DNA of 39,556 nucleotides from Desulfovirgula sp. (GCA_020725525.1 DYEX01000162.1:1-39556); one strand, 5' to 3'; counted from the first letter of the stretch, positions 24,095 to 32,433 are shown. A program made the numbers and translations. The notes: generated by a model from the letters alone, not told the origin.

Positions 24095-26323
24095 ATGGTG
24101 ACCTTTGCCCGAAACCAGCATTACCTGGCCAGACGCCGTACAGGGGAACTGTGGCACATCTTTGTGGAAGGCGGTACGCTTGGCTACCGGGTGCTCTCCC
24201 CGGTTTGCCACGGATTGCCCGTCGTCCGGTCTTTAGTGGAAGATCCTGTTTTGGACTTCGATGTGGGCCTTGATCCTGGAGATTACATTCATCTGGTATG
24301 CCTGACCAGGGAAGGTCAGCTGAAGTATTACATCACTAAGCCCGAGGGAGGTTGGAACATCGCGGCGCTGGCCCGGTTCGACCTGAAATCACAGGTTTTC
24401 CGCTGTCTGACCTTAAAACTTTTTCCCGGCCGTGTGCATATCTTTTGGGCCACTGCCAGTGTGACCAATTACTTTCTCTGGGCCATCCAGCATTCCTGCT
24501 GGTTGGGGAACGAATGGCAGGATGAACAGGTGGCGGAAATCATCGCCGGAAAAAACCTGCCTCCTTTTTACCTGGCTCATGACAGCCAGGGAAACCTTCA
24601 TCTGGTCTATACCAGCGCTCCCGGAGGCAAAAATTACGAAGCCTTTTACCGCAAATTCAATGCCAGCTTTGGACTGTGGAGTCATACGGAGAAAATTGAC
24701 CTGCCCGTTGAAAGTATTCAAGGAATCTACTGTCTGGTAGACAACAGGGATATCCTGCACCTTGTCTGTACCGGTTTCGGAGATAGAGATCGCAGCCGGG
24801 TAATTTACCGGCAGCGCCGGGAGGTAATCCGGGGTACAGCCCGGTGGGAAAAGCAACAGATGCTTTACCAGGGCCGCCAGAATTGCCTGCAGCCTTTTCT
24901 TTTTATTCGTGACCGGTACTTACAGTCTTCATGGCGGGAAGGAAACGGTTATGCAGGCTGCCGTTCCAATGACCTGGGTGAAACCTGGGAACAGGCACAG
25001 CCGTTTACACTCAGGCAGGGTAAGTCCGCACTCTTTACCTATCTTACCGGTGTTCCTTCAGGTCGCAGTTTTCAGGCCGGTACCATATGTGGAGTAATAA
25101 CGGCTCAGGGCATAAGTATACCCTTTAACGAACTTTTAGAAGTAATCGAACCTCCCGGAAGAGTGTCGGATATGGATAGGGCTTTCGGCGGGTTATTAAA
25201 TACGGCTCCTTTTTCCGATTCAGCAACACAGCCGGTAACGCAGTCCACAACTGCACAGCCAGCCGGTACTGCGCCAGAAACCGGGTATGGGGAAGATAGG
25301 TCCTGTACCGGGGAGGGGGAGCCCGTAACGGAGATGGTATTACGTGTGGAGGCGCTGGGAAAAGAACTAAATAATCTAATGGAGGAATGGAAAATGGAAA
25401 AACGCACATTAAAAGAAAGCTTAACCGAACTGGAAAAAAACCACAATGAACTGCGAGAAGTATTGGCTTCCCTTCAAGAAAAAATTGATCAACTCTGTAA
25501 GGGGGAAGAGAAAGGAAAGTTACTCCTTGGACAAATGGAAAAAAGGCTGGCAGATTTTAAGCAGCGGGAAGAGGCTTCCTTAAGCCACCTGGGTGAAAAA
25601 TTGACGGAACTGTCACAAAGGCAGGCAGATATGGAATCCCTCATTTCCTATCTCAGGGAGGAAATGGGGAATTTCCGCCAGCAACAAGATGAACTGGTAA
25701 GTTCCTGGGCTTGTATGAGTGAGTCCCATAATAACCTGGAAAAGGGCCTGGGAAATCTTTATTCCCGGGTTGACGGCCTCGCCGGGTCCATGCAACAGGT
25801 TGAAGAAACGCTCAAAAAACAGGAGCAAAAGGAGTGGCTCCCTTTATTGGAAAAATTATCAGAAGATGTAATGAGGCTTGATCGGGATCTGAGGGCAGTA
25901 AGGGAAGAAAACGAGCAGCTGGTACTGGCGCAAAGGGAGTTTCAGGAATTCTGGCAACAGGCGCAGATAAACAATAAACGCTCTCAAGTTGCATGGGAAA
26001 AACAATGGCAGGAATTAAGAGAACATGTAGAAAAAGAGATTAACCGGCTGATAGGGGATCTAGAACGGTACAGAGAAGAGCAGGAGCGACAAATAACGGC
26101 TGGAGCACAAGCCCTGTTGCGACAGGAGGAGTCACTGAAAGATATATTGGAAAGTTTACGCACCGTCAGGGAGGAGACGGGAGATAGTCTGGATTCGCTG
26201 GCCGCCCGGCTGGATGAACTGGATAAAGGGGTGGCGGAATTGGCCGGGCAACAGCAGCAGTTGCAGTCCGAACAAGAGCGCTGGCGTAAGGCCGGATTTT
26301 TCCAGCGGCTGTTCGGCTCATAG
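24095..26323 (+). CDS. Asp-box beta-propeller protein with a long coiled coil
   Basis: 742 aa. Residues 1-350 contain repeats of about 50-60 aa built on strands such as YIHLVCLTREGQLKYY, NLHLVYTSAPGGKNY and ILHLVCTGFGDRD. A clear Asp-box SNDLGETW is at 291-298, as in sialidase-type propellers. A Pro/Thr/Ser-rich linker follows. From about residue 410 to 730 it is a long acidic coiled coil (LREVLASLQEKIDQL; LDSLAARLDELDKGV). It ends FFQRLFGS. No signal peptide is visible, so it is intracellular or exported by another route. The frame is open to 24023, but ATG 24095 follows AAAGGGGGTGG. Function unknown. Confidence 0.78.
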   Translation: MVTFARNQHYLARRRTGELWHIFVEGGTLGYRVLSPVCHGLPVVRSLVEDPVLDFDVGLDPGDYIHLVCLTREGQLKYYITKPEGGWNIAALARFDLKSQVFRCLTLKLFPGRVHIFWATASVTNYFLWAIQHSCWLGNEWQDEQVAEIIAGKNLPPFYLAHDSQGNLHLVYTSAPGGKNYEAFYRKFNASFGLWSHTEKIDLPVESIQGIYCLVDNRDILHLVCTGFGDRDRSRVIYRQRREVIRGTARWEKQQMLYQGRQNCLQPFLFIRDRYLQSSWREGNGYAGCRSNDLGETWEQAQPFTLRQGKSALFTYLTGVPSGRSFQAGTICGVITAQGISIPFNELLEVIEPPGRVSDMDRAFGGLLNTAPFSDSATQPVTQSTTAQPAGTAPETGYGEDRSCTGEGEPVTEMVLRVEALGKELNNLMEEWKMEKRTLKESLTELEKNHNELREVLASLQEKIDQLCKGEEKGKLLLGQMEKRLADFKQREEASLSHLGEKLTELSQRQADMESLISYLREEMGNFRQQQDELVSSWACMSESHNNLEKGLGNLYSRVDGLAGSMQQVEETLKKQEQKEWLPLLEKLSEDVMRLDRDLRAVREENEQLVLAQREFQEFWQQAQINNKRSQVAWEKQWQELREHVEKEINRLIGDLERYREEQERQITAGAQALLRQEESLKDILESLRTVREETGDSLDSLAARLDELDKGVAELAGQQQQLQSEQERWRKAGFFQRLFGS

Positions 26324-26338
26324 GAAGTATAACAACAG

Positions 26339-26363
26339 GGGGTGGGTTTATTATACCCACCCC
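26339..26363. terminator. Hairpin after the coiled-coil gene
   Basis: GGGGTGGGT at 26339-26347 pairs perfectly with ACCCACCCC at 26355-26363. It lies 16 bp after the stop. There is no T-run on the plus side, so it may work together with the next hairpin. Confidence 0.45.
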
Positions 26364-26405
26364 GGTTGCTGTTCGATGCAGGCTCTGCTGGTGTTAAAAT
26401 TGTGA

Positions 26406-26434
26406 GTGCCCCGCGGTTGCGGGGCACCCGGTTT
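26406..26434. terminator. Terminator between converging genes
   Basis: GTGCCCCGC at 26406-26414 pairs perfectly with GCGGGGCAC at 26419-26427 around GGTT, then CCGGTTTTTA on the plus strand. It ends the plus-strand coiled-coil gene and probably also the minus-strand propeller gene. Confidence 0.75.
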
Positions 26435-28021
26435 TTACTTCTGGCACAGCAGGTCTTCCAGCTGGGGCGGGAAGAAGTCGGTGGGGAAGGGAGTCTTGAC
26501 CGGATTGAGGAAGTTGGCGCATACATCGACCTTTTTCTCGAAAAAGGGCTCGCAAGGCGGCGGTTCGGGACAGAACCCGAAGGCGGGCACCAGCAGCTGT
26601 ACCTTGCCGAGCACCTTGATCACCAGGAAGACACCTACCTGAATAGTCAGGGTAAGGTCGCTGATGACGGGGGTGCAGAGAAGCTCGGAACGGGTTTCCA
26701 CGGCGATGGTCAGTTCCACCTCGTCCCGGGCGGGTGGGATAAACAGGACGATGTCCTTTAAGATGTTCGGTAGTGTGCCGTCAACGGTAACGGTGGCCCC
26801 GGTGCTGGTGTTAAGCACGGTGGCGGTAAAGGCGATGGAGACGGTCATTTGCACCCGGGAGAAGTTTGGCCTGCTGAGGATGGGCGTGATCACCAGGCTG
26901 CCCGGAACAATGGTGCCGTTGTAGAAACGGATACTCTGGAACACATAGGGACCGCCTGGCGGCAGGGTTATATTTACTTCCGGGAAGCACTCACGCTGTT
27001 CGCAACTGGTATAGACTTTGTCGACCAGGATGCACACGGATTCCTTAATTTCCTCAAGTACATAAGGGTCGGTCATGTCAATGGGTTCACCGGGGCTCTC
27101 CACCGCACCCAGCCGGCCGATGTCAATTCCTCTGGGTCCGCCCACAAAGGCCACGTTCGCGATGGTGCCGATTACCGTATTGGTGGTGGTGTTGATGATG
27201 GAAATATCGTTGCTGCCGAAGTTGGTTACAAAGGCTCGCACGAAGGCCACTTCGGGGTTGGTGTCGAAGTCCAGCCGGTCGGGGGTCGTTCCCACCGGGA
27301 TGGTTGTGGTTACGGTAAAGCTGGCGGTACTGATTACCGATACGTTGTTGGATCCGCTGTTGACCACATAGGCAAAGGTACCGGAAGGGTTCACCTTTAC
27401 CGCAGTGGGATTGGTACCTACGGCGACAGTGGCAATAACGGTGTTGGTGCCGGGGTCAATGACAAAAACGTTATTGCTGCCAGAGCAGGCCACCCATACC
27501 CGTCCGTCGGGGGCTACATCAATGAACCGCGGGTCGTCACCTACGGCGATGGGAGCACCTACCACCGCATTGGTGGCGGTGTTGATCACCGTTACGTTAT
27601 CCGAACCGCTATTAGCTACATAGACCCGGGTGTCGTCAGGTGAAATAGCTACACCGATGGGAGCAGTGCCCACTCCCACGGTGGCCACCACCGTATCCGT
27701 GGTTGCATCGATAACCGACAGGGTGTTGTTACCCGAGTTGGTGACATAAACCCTGGTGCTGGTGGAGTTAACCGTCACATCTGCCGGAGCATTGCCTACG
27801 GTGATGGTGGTGATGGGCGTATTGGTTTCAGCACAGATGACACTGACGGTGTTGCTCCCGTTGTTTGTGACGTACACCTTGCTGCCGTTGGGTGCGAGAC
27901 GGACGCTGTTGGGGCCCGTTCCGGTGGATACCCGGGCGATAATGGTGCCGGTGGTGGTGTTGAGTACGGCGATAGAGTTATCGCCGGGATTGGCTACGTA
28001 GCCTCGAAAAGCCGCTAGCAT
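26435..28021 (-). CDS. YVTN beta-propeller protein with a conserved C-terminal surface domain
   Basis: 528 aa. Residues 5-300 hold about seven repeats of some 42 aa on the pattern YVTNxGSNTVSVIDxxTNTVxATIxVGxxPxxVxxxP, forming a propeller. From about 330 a separate domain runs from VDKVYTSCEQRECFPEVNITLP through SLVITPILSRPNFSRVQMTV and AFGFCPEPPPCEPF to a FPTDFFPP end. The protein at 31741 repeats the plan of this domain. The propeller begins right after MLAAFRG, with no signal peptide, although such propellers are usually exported. ATG 28021 follows AAGGAGG at 9 nt. A spore or cell surface role is inferred only. Confidence 0.85.
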   Translation of the reverse strand: MLAAFRGYVANPGDNSIAVLNTTTGTIIARVSTGTGPNSVRLAPNGSKVYVTNNGSNTVSVICAETNTPITTITVGNAPADVTVNSTSTRVYVTNSGNNTLSVIDATTDTVVATVGVGTAPIGVAISPDDTRVYVANSGSDNVTVINTATNAVVGAPIAVGDDPRFIDVAPDGRVWVACSGSNNVFVIDPGTNTVIATVAVGTNPTAVKVNPSGTFAYVVNSGSNNVSVISTASFTVTTTIPVGTTPDRLDFDTNPEVAFVRAFVTNFGSNDISIINTTTNTVIGTIANVAFVGGPRGIDIGRLGAVESPGEPIDMTDPYVLEEIKESVCILVDKVYTSCEQRECFPEVNITLPPGGPYVFQSIRFYNGTIVPGSLVITPILSRPNFSRVQMTVSIAFTATVLNTSTGATVTVDGTLPNILKDIVLFIPPARDEVELTIAVETRSELLCTPVISDLTLTIQVGVFLVIKVLGKVQLLVPAFGFCPEPPPCEPFFEKKVDVCANFLNPVKTPFPTDFFPPQLEDLLCQK

Positions 28022-28194
28022 AACCTGATGCCTCCTTATAATGTGATTTGTTTATGGGTTTTATAGAAATTTACCCACCGGTGGTGAGTAAAGGTCCATC
28101 GCGCATTTCGGCATGGGGGTCTTTTGAACCATGATTTGTTACATAATATGTGGAGAAGGAATAAATGGTTACATGTGGCATAAATGGTAATTGA

Positions 28195-29193
28195 TTATTT
28201 GCCGGAGAGGCACTTTTGATAGGCTATCAATGTTTCCTCTGCTACCCGTTGCCAGGTGAAATGCCGCTGAATATGTTCCTTTAGCCTGTAATTTGGTGGG
28301 GATTGCAGGGCATCCATTACTGCCCGGCGGATGGAAGAGGGATCGTCCGGCTGGCAGTAAAAGGCCAGGTGGCCGAAATATTCTTTTGCCGTGCCCCGGT
28401 CGGTGCTTACAACCCGACAGCCGGCCAGGCCGGCTTCCAGGCTGGCCAGGCCCGGGGTTTCAAACCAGCCGGGCAATACATGTACCGCTGCTGCTGCGTA
28501 GGCCGCAGCCAGCCGGTTGTGTTCCATGAAAGGCAGCATTATTACATGGGACCCGGCAGCGGCGCATTGTGCGGCATAACTGGCATCGTTTGCCGGCCCA
28601 AGCAGTACTAAAGTCAGGCCGGTATCCCGTAAAGCTTCCGCCAGGGTCAGTTGATTTTTGCGGGGAGCTATGCGTCCTACGCACAGGATAAAATTACGCA
28701 GTCTATAGGTGCGTGTGAAGGCATCGGGTCTGGCACGGGCAAAGAATTCCTCCACCCCGTTGGGGACGATGTGATGGGGGGCTACCGGGCCGAATTGCCG
28801 GGCAATAAGCTCCATTTCTTCCCGGGCGTTGGGCAACAAAATGGTGGCTTCCTGAAACACCCGGCGTCGTAGCCTGTGTGCGGAGGCCCAGGCTGTGGTT
28901 GCTCCAGAAGAACTACCGGTACGGGCAAGAAATTCGGCTGCATCCCAGTAGATGGTGGATACGGCCACAGGCTTGCCCTGTTGCCTGGCTTGCCTCAGAA
29001 AAATGTAAGTTTCTCTTACCCGGGTGGTATTGAACAAATGTACCAGGTCATAGGGCTTTAAATCTGTCAGGGTTGTACTTACGTCCACCCGTACTCCCAG
29101 CCGCTCCAGGTATTGCCTGGTTTTCAGCATCTGGATACTATCCCCGGCCATATTGGTGAGGTAGTCAGGCCGGATCTGGAATAAAACGCGCAT
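28195..29193 (-). CDS. Glycosyltransferase, GT4-like
   Basis: About 332 aa, GT-B fold. MRVLFQIRPDYLTNMAGDSIQML opens the acceptor domain. FILCVGRIAPRKNQLTLAEAL and LVLLGPANDASYAAQC start the nucleotide-sugar domain. FETPGLASLEAGLAGCRVVSTDRGTAKEYFG is the GPGLxxLEAxACG-type E-x7-E donor motif. It transfers a sugar from a nucleotide donor in surface polysaccharide or protein glycosylation. The frame is open upstream to GTG 29292 and beyond, but ATG 29193 gives the family N-terminus. Its GGAGGGG is 17 nt away, so the start is not secure. Confidence 0.82.
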   Translation of the reverse strand: MRVLFQIRPDYLTNMAGDSIQMLKTRQYLERLGVRVDVSTTLTDLKPYDLVHLFNTTRVRETYIFLRQARQQGKPVAVSTIYWDAAEFLARTGSSSGATTAWASAHRLRRRVFQEATILLPNAREEMELIARQFGPVAPHHIVPNGVEEFFARARPDAFTRTYRLRNFILCVGRIAPRKNQLTLAEALRDTGLTLVLLGPANDASYAAQCAAAGSHVIMLPFMEHNRLAAAYAAAAVHVLPGWFETPGLASLEAGLAGCRVVSTDRGTAKEYFGHLAFYCQPDDPSSIRRAVMDALQSPPNYRLKEHIQRHFTWQRVAEETLIAYQKCLSGK

Positions 29194-29402
29194 GATGTTT
29201 CGAGGTTCACCCCTCCCCTGGATGATCACAGACAATAAGTCTTTTGCCCGCTGCAACATCTCAAAAGGCCGCAGGCTGGCCGTTCTCTCCACTACAAGAA
29301 AGTCCGGGCGGTGAGCGATTATTTGCCCCTGCAGGTAATCAGGATTGGAAACTTAAACATTATCCATTCCTCCCGGTCTTTCCACATGTAGCGGATTTGG
29401 CA

Positions 29403-30230
29403 CTACCGGCTCGTTACCGGTTTCGGTAACGAGCCGGTACGACCCTGGGGCGCCGGGAGGTGGTAGCGGGCCTGCCAGATGCCCGGGTTACTGCGGATGC
29501 GTCCGGGTGGGGGCTTGAAAACCGGGGAACCCCAGGCGAAGAGCCCCTTTTCGTCCATTTTGATAATGTTGTCCGCCGCATGGCCGAAATCAAACCCCAC
29601 CCGGCCCAGGTCCATGGCTGCCACGGCTACCATTTTGGCATTGGCCCCGGCAGAAATCAGAGCCAGCTCGAAATTAAACCGGGGCAGTTGTGCCAGCACC
29701 CGGTCCAGGTCGTGGTAATTGCGCAGATCGAGGACACCCATTATACCGGTAAATTGATAGCGCCGTTCCAGTACCTCCCGCAAGCGGGCCATGGGTCTGC
29801 CGATTAAAAGAATCCGGGTGTGCCGGAAAAGTTCATAAAACAAAGGTGTGTTTGCACAATAATGATTGATAAAGGCATAGCAGGTCAGGCGGGGGGTAAT
29901 CCGGTAATGGGAGAGGATTTTTTCCGTCAGGGGGTACCAGCAGTAGCAGTCGGTCTGGTGAAGGAGCCCCAGAACCGTGGCCCGGCGTACCGCCTGGAGC
30001 AGGCGGTCCCGGGCCTCCAGGTTGGGGATGGCGATGCCGGAGTAACGGTCACTGGCCACTACATTATACATGGCAATTAAATCCTGCACCGGATGAATGC
30101 TTTCCTGGGCCAGGATGAAATTTTCCCCGTCACCGATGCGCACAAGGGAAAAGGGCCTGCGCTGGTCCAGGTGCTCTTTCACCAGGTAAAGCAGTTCCCG
30201 GGCGTCGGGTATGGTGAACTGGTTGGCCAT
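29403..30230 (-). CDS. GT-D fold glycosyltransferase-like protein
   Basis: 275 aa. PFSLVRIGDGENFILAQESI near residue 35 is the hallmark of the GT-D-type domain, whose DGE acidic group is proposed to bind metal and donor. ILLIGRPMARLREVLERRY and FELALISAGANAKMVAVAAMDLGRVGFDFG follow. The last 30 residues are Pro/Arg-rich and overlap a hairpin. ATG 30230 follows GGGGGGTC; the frame is open about 74 codons further, but those read as an out-of-frame shadow of the next gene. It follows the DUF1858-like gene by 16 nt. The substrate is unknown. Confidence 0.8.
   Translation of the reverse strand: MANQFTIPDARELLYLVKEHLDQRRPFSLVRIGDGENFILAQESIHPVQDLIAMYNVVASDRYSGIAIPNLEARDRLLQAVRRATVLGLLHQTDCYCWYPLTEKILSHYRITPRLTCYAFINHYCANTPLFYELFRHTRILLIGRPMARLREVLERRYQFTGIMGVLDLRNYHDLDRVLAQLPRFNFELALISAGANAKMVAVAAMDLGRVGFDFGHAADNIIKMDEKGLFAWGSPVFKPPPGRIRSNPGIWQARYHLPAPQGRTGSLPKPVTSR
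29405..29438. repeat. Perfect 14-bp hairpin at the end of the GT-D gene
   Basis: ACCGGCTCGTTACC at 29405-29418 pairs perfectly with GGTAACGAGCCGGT at 29425-29438 around a 6-nt loop. It covers the last codons of the GT-D gene. No T-run follows on the minus strand. Confidence 0.65.
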
Positions 30231-30246
30231 TTTTTTGACCCCCCAT

Positions 30247-30525
30247 CTAAATCTTTTCGATAAAAGGGAGACCGGTGCCGGCTTTTTTGAGCAGGTGACG
30301 GGGAACCCTGATTTTAATTTTAGGTGTCTGGTCGGGATTTTGTGCCCAGTAGTACAGGTTGAACAGGAAGTCGTCCAGGGGGATTTTTCTTTGCCGGGCA
30401 GCCTGCCCGACGGTGAGTTCTTCCCCTCCTCACCCGAAACAACCAATGCCATACAGGTCGAAGAACCGGCGTGTGCCGGGGAAACGGTTGATCACTTCAG
30501 AGATACGCATCTGTGGGCTAATCAT
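30247..30525 (-). CDS. DUF1858-like small protein with in-frame TGA: candidate selenoprotein
   Basis: 92 codons. ATG 30525 gives MRISEVINRFPGTRRFFDLY at residues 6-25, then GIGCFG and an in-frame TGA at 30432-30430 (codon 32). The same frame continues with GGEELTVGQAARQRKIPLDD and stops at TAG 30247. DUF1858 proteins normally have GIGCxGC here, so TGA replaces the second Cys of CxxC, as in redox selenoproteins. CGGGCA and TGCCCG, with GGC between, form a hairpin whose loop starts 26 nt after TGA, within the range reported for bacterial SECIS elements. The start overlaps the stop of the upstream glycosyltransferase (ATGATTAG). A Cys-to-stop mutation is the alternative. Confidence 0.7.
30385..30405 (-). 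promoter_or_regulatory. Candidate SECIS hairpin
   Basis: In the gene's direction, CGGGCA-GGC-TGCCCG lies inside the coding sequence, with 26 nt between the TGA at 30432-30430 and the apical GG. Bacterial SECIS elements have a short loop with G in its first two positions, 16-37 nt after UGA. The loop here is GGC (or AGGCU with one pair open). Confidence 0.45.
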
Positions 30526-31549
30526 TTTGGCTAACCCATCCTTTCTTTTTCAGTGTTTCTTCTATTACCCCGATGGCCAGTTGGGCCCGGTGGGCCCAGG
30601 AGTTTTCCCGGGCCAGCGCGATGCGCCTCTCCCGGGCTCCCGGTGAATCCCCGTTCAGGGCGCGATGGATTAATTGATTAAACTCCTCCGGTGTACGTCC
30701 CACATATATTTCCGGGTGGAACAATACTTCCGGCAGGGGAGTAGATACCACCGGCTTGCCGGTGCTGAGGTACTCGTACATTTTAATCGGGTTGCACCCC
30801 TCGGTCATTGGGGTAATCTTGAAAGGAATCAGGCAAACGTCGAAGCATTGCAAATAATTGGGCAGCCAGCGATAGTCCCGGTAGCCCAGGACACTCATGT
30901 TCGGCCTTTGAAAGGGCAGGGAAATGTTATACAGCGGGCCCACAAAAACAAAGTGCAGCCTGGGGTTGGTGTCAGTTATGTAATCCAGCAGTTCCCAGTC
31001 CAGCCAGGTGGCCAGGGCGCCGCAGTAACCTGCCACAGGCCGGCCGTCAGCCGGCAAATCCGGTGGCCTGGGGAGGTTACCGTACAGGGCCGGGTGAAAA
31101 TGGGTGTAGTCCACTCCGTTGGGACACAGATACACGTTGGGGTGGTGCTGCCGGTTGGTTTCGTAGAGTTTTCTGGAGGTGGCGAAAATTACATCGGCCC
31201 GGGCGCGCAGTTCTTCCACGTAAGGGGCCCAGCTGCTGAATTCTTCCGCCGGCTCGTCTAAAGCATCGTAGACCACCAGGTGGGGCCGGTAGCGCTGGAT
31301 ATGTCTTACCATCGCAGGGGCGGAAACCCACAGGATGCGTGGCTCCTCGTGCGGGATGGTCAGGGGATCGACCCCCGTACAAATGTACAGGTTTTTCGCC
31401 AGCCGGAAGGCCCCACGTGGTTCGTTGGGGCGCCGGGGGTTGCAGTATATGGCCTGGTAGCCCAGGCGGGCAAATTCCCTGAACATTTGCTGGGGACGCT
31501 GGCACATCCAGTTAAAGCGCAGCGACGGCGGATGAATGATAGCAGGCAA
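30518..31549 (-). CDS. Glycosyltransferase, GT1/GT4-like (TuaH-type)
   Basis: 343 aa, GT-B fold. FNWMCQRPQQMFREFARLGYQAIYCNPR and the VVYDALDEPAEEFSSW acceptor-side motif resemble TuaH-like enzymes. VPICPNGVD-type text (VYLCPNGVDYTHFHP), VAGYCGALATWLDWELLDYI and NPIKMYEYLSTGKPVVSTPLPEV form the donor domain. It probably adds a sugar in surface glycan synthesis. The start is TTG 31549, with AAAGGAG 9 nt before it. The 3' end overlaps the start of the candidate selenoprotein gene by 8 nt. Confidence 0.85.
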   Translation of the reverse strand: MPAIIHPPSLRFNWMCQRPQQMFREFARLGYQAIYCNPRRPNEPRGAFRLAKNLYICTGVDPLTIPHEEPRILWVSAPAMVRHIQRYRPHLVVYDALDEPAEEFSSWAPYVEELRARADVIFATSRKLYETNRQHHPNVYLCPNGVDYTHFHPALYGNLPRPPDLPADGRPVAGYCGALATWLDWELLDYITDTNPRLHFVFVGPLYNISLPFQRPNMSVLGYRDYRWLPNYLQCFDVCLIPFKITPMTEGCNPIKMYEYLSTGKPVVSTPLPEVLFHPEIYVGRTPEEFNQLIHRALNGDSPGARERRIALARENSWAHRAQLAIGVIEETLKKKGWVSQND

Positions 31550-31740
31550 AAATTATTCTCCTTTCGTTACATGAATCTTGATGCCAGTATATGCAACTTT
31601 TGCCAGGACGGTTCGCCATACCGGTTGCTGCAGCCGTTCATGGGAAAAGCCGTATTTTTGCTGAATGACCTGTCATAGAATGTAGCAGCGCGGGTTTTCT
31701 GGCTGTCTCATCTCAGGGGTGGGCAGGGGGTAGTTGTCCC

Positions 31741-32340
31741 TTGTTTCAGAGTATCTTTACCTACGAGTCTATCTTTACAGATACCGTGGTACATCTGGTG
31801 ACGATACCGTTGCCGCCGGAGGCAAGCTACACCCTGGCAGAAATTAATTTTCCGCCCGGAGTAAAACAGCTGGAAAACCTGGTGCTGGCGCCCCTTCCCG
31901 GGTCGCCGGATTATTCCGTGGTGCAGTTTGTTTTGCGGGTGCCCTTTGAAGCCCGGCTTACCGTTGCCAATGCGGAGGAGGAGCTGGCTCTGGACGGTTA
32001 CCTGCCGGATACCCGGATTCATACAGTGCTCTATACCCCACTGGCCGGTAAAGGCCGGTTGCCTCACGTAACGGTAGAGTCCGCCAGCCGGCTTCTCATG
32101 CCGCCGGGAATAACTGCGGAAAAACTGGAACTTATCGTAGATCTGCATGTGGTGGTCAGGCTTTCAGGTAAGCACCAGCTCAATCTGCCCCTTGATTTCG
32201 GGTCGGGAGGAGAGGGGCAACCCCATCGTTTAAACCGTACCTGGAGCGAAGCATGCCGGAAATTTAGCGACCCGGGGCAGACGGAGTTTCCCCGGGACTT
32301 CTTCCCCATTCCGCCCGAAAACAAGGGTACAGAATATTAA
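31741..32340 (+). CDS. Stand-alone copy of the propeller protein's C-terminal domain
   Basis: 199 aa, no named family. It follows the plan of residues 330-528 of the protein at 26435. IFTDTVVHLVTIPLPPEASYTL matches the KVYTSC...NITLPPGG start, LVLAPLPGSPDYSVVQFVLRVPFEA matches LVITPILSRPNFSRVQMTVSIAFTA, LDGYLPDTRIHTVLYTPLAGK matches VDGTLPNILKDIVLFIPPARD, and FPRDFFPIPPE matches the FPTDFFPPQ end. The cysteines of the longer protein are mostly lost. There is no signal peptide. It starts at TTG 31741, with GGGGGTAG upstream. It is divergent from the glycosyltransferases on the minus strand. Confidence 0.72.
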   Translation: MFQSIFTYESIFTDTVVHLVTIPLPPEASYTLAEINFPPGVKQLENLVLAPLPGSPDYSVVQFVLRVPFEARLTVANAEEELALDGYLPDTRIHTVLYTPLAGKGRLPHVTVESASRLLMPPGITAEKLELIVDLHVVVRLSGKHQLNLPLDFGSGGEGQPHRLNRTWSEACRKFSDPGQTEFPRDFFPIPPENKGTEY

Positions 32341-32433
32341 TGGTAATCAATTACTATTTGTTTCACCTATAGCATAAGGAAAAAGAGCATTGAGCCGCTA
32401 AAACGTGGATAATGGGTTATAGTAATGTTTCAG

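Noticed and set aside
26849-27643. 264-aa plus-strand ORF opposite the YVTN propeller
   Set aside because: The repeats keep the opposite strand open; it has no ribosome site and no independent protein character.
30211-30534. 107-aa plus-strand ORF opposite the DUF1858-like gene
   Set aside because: It has no ribosome site, and the minus-strand frame carries the recognisable domain.
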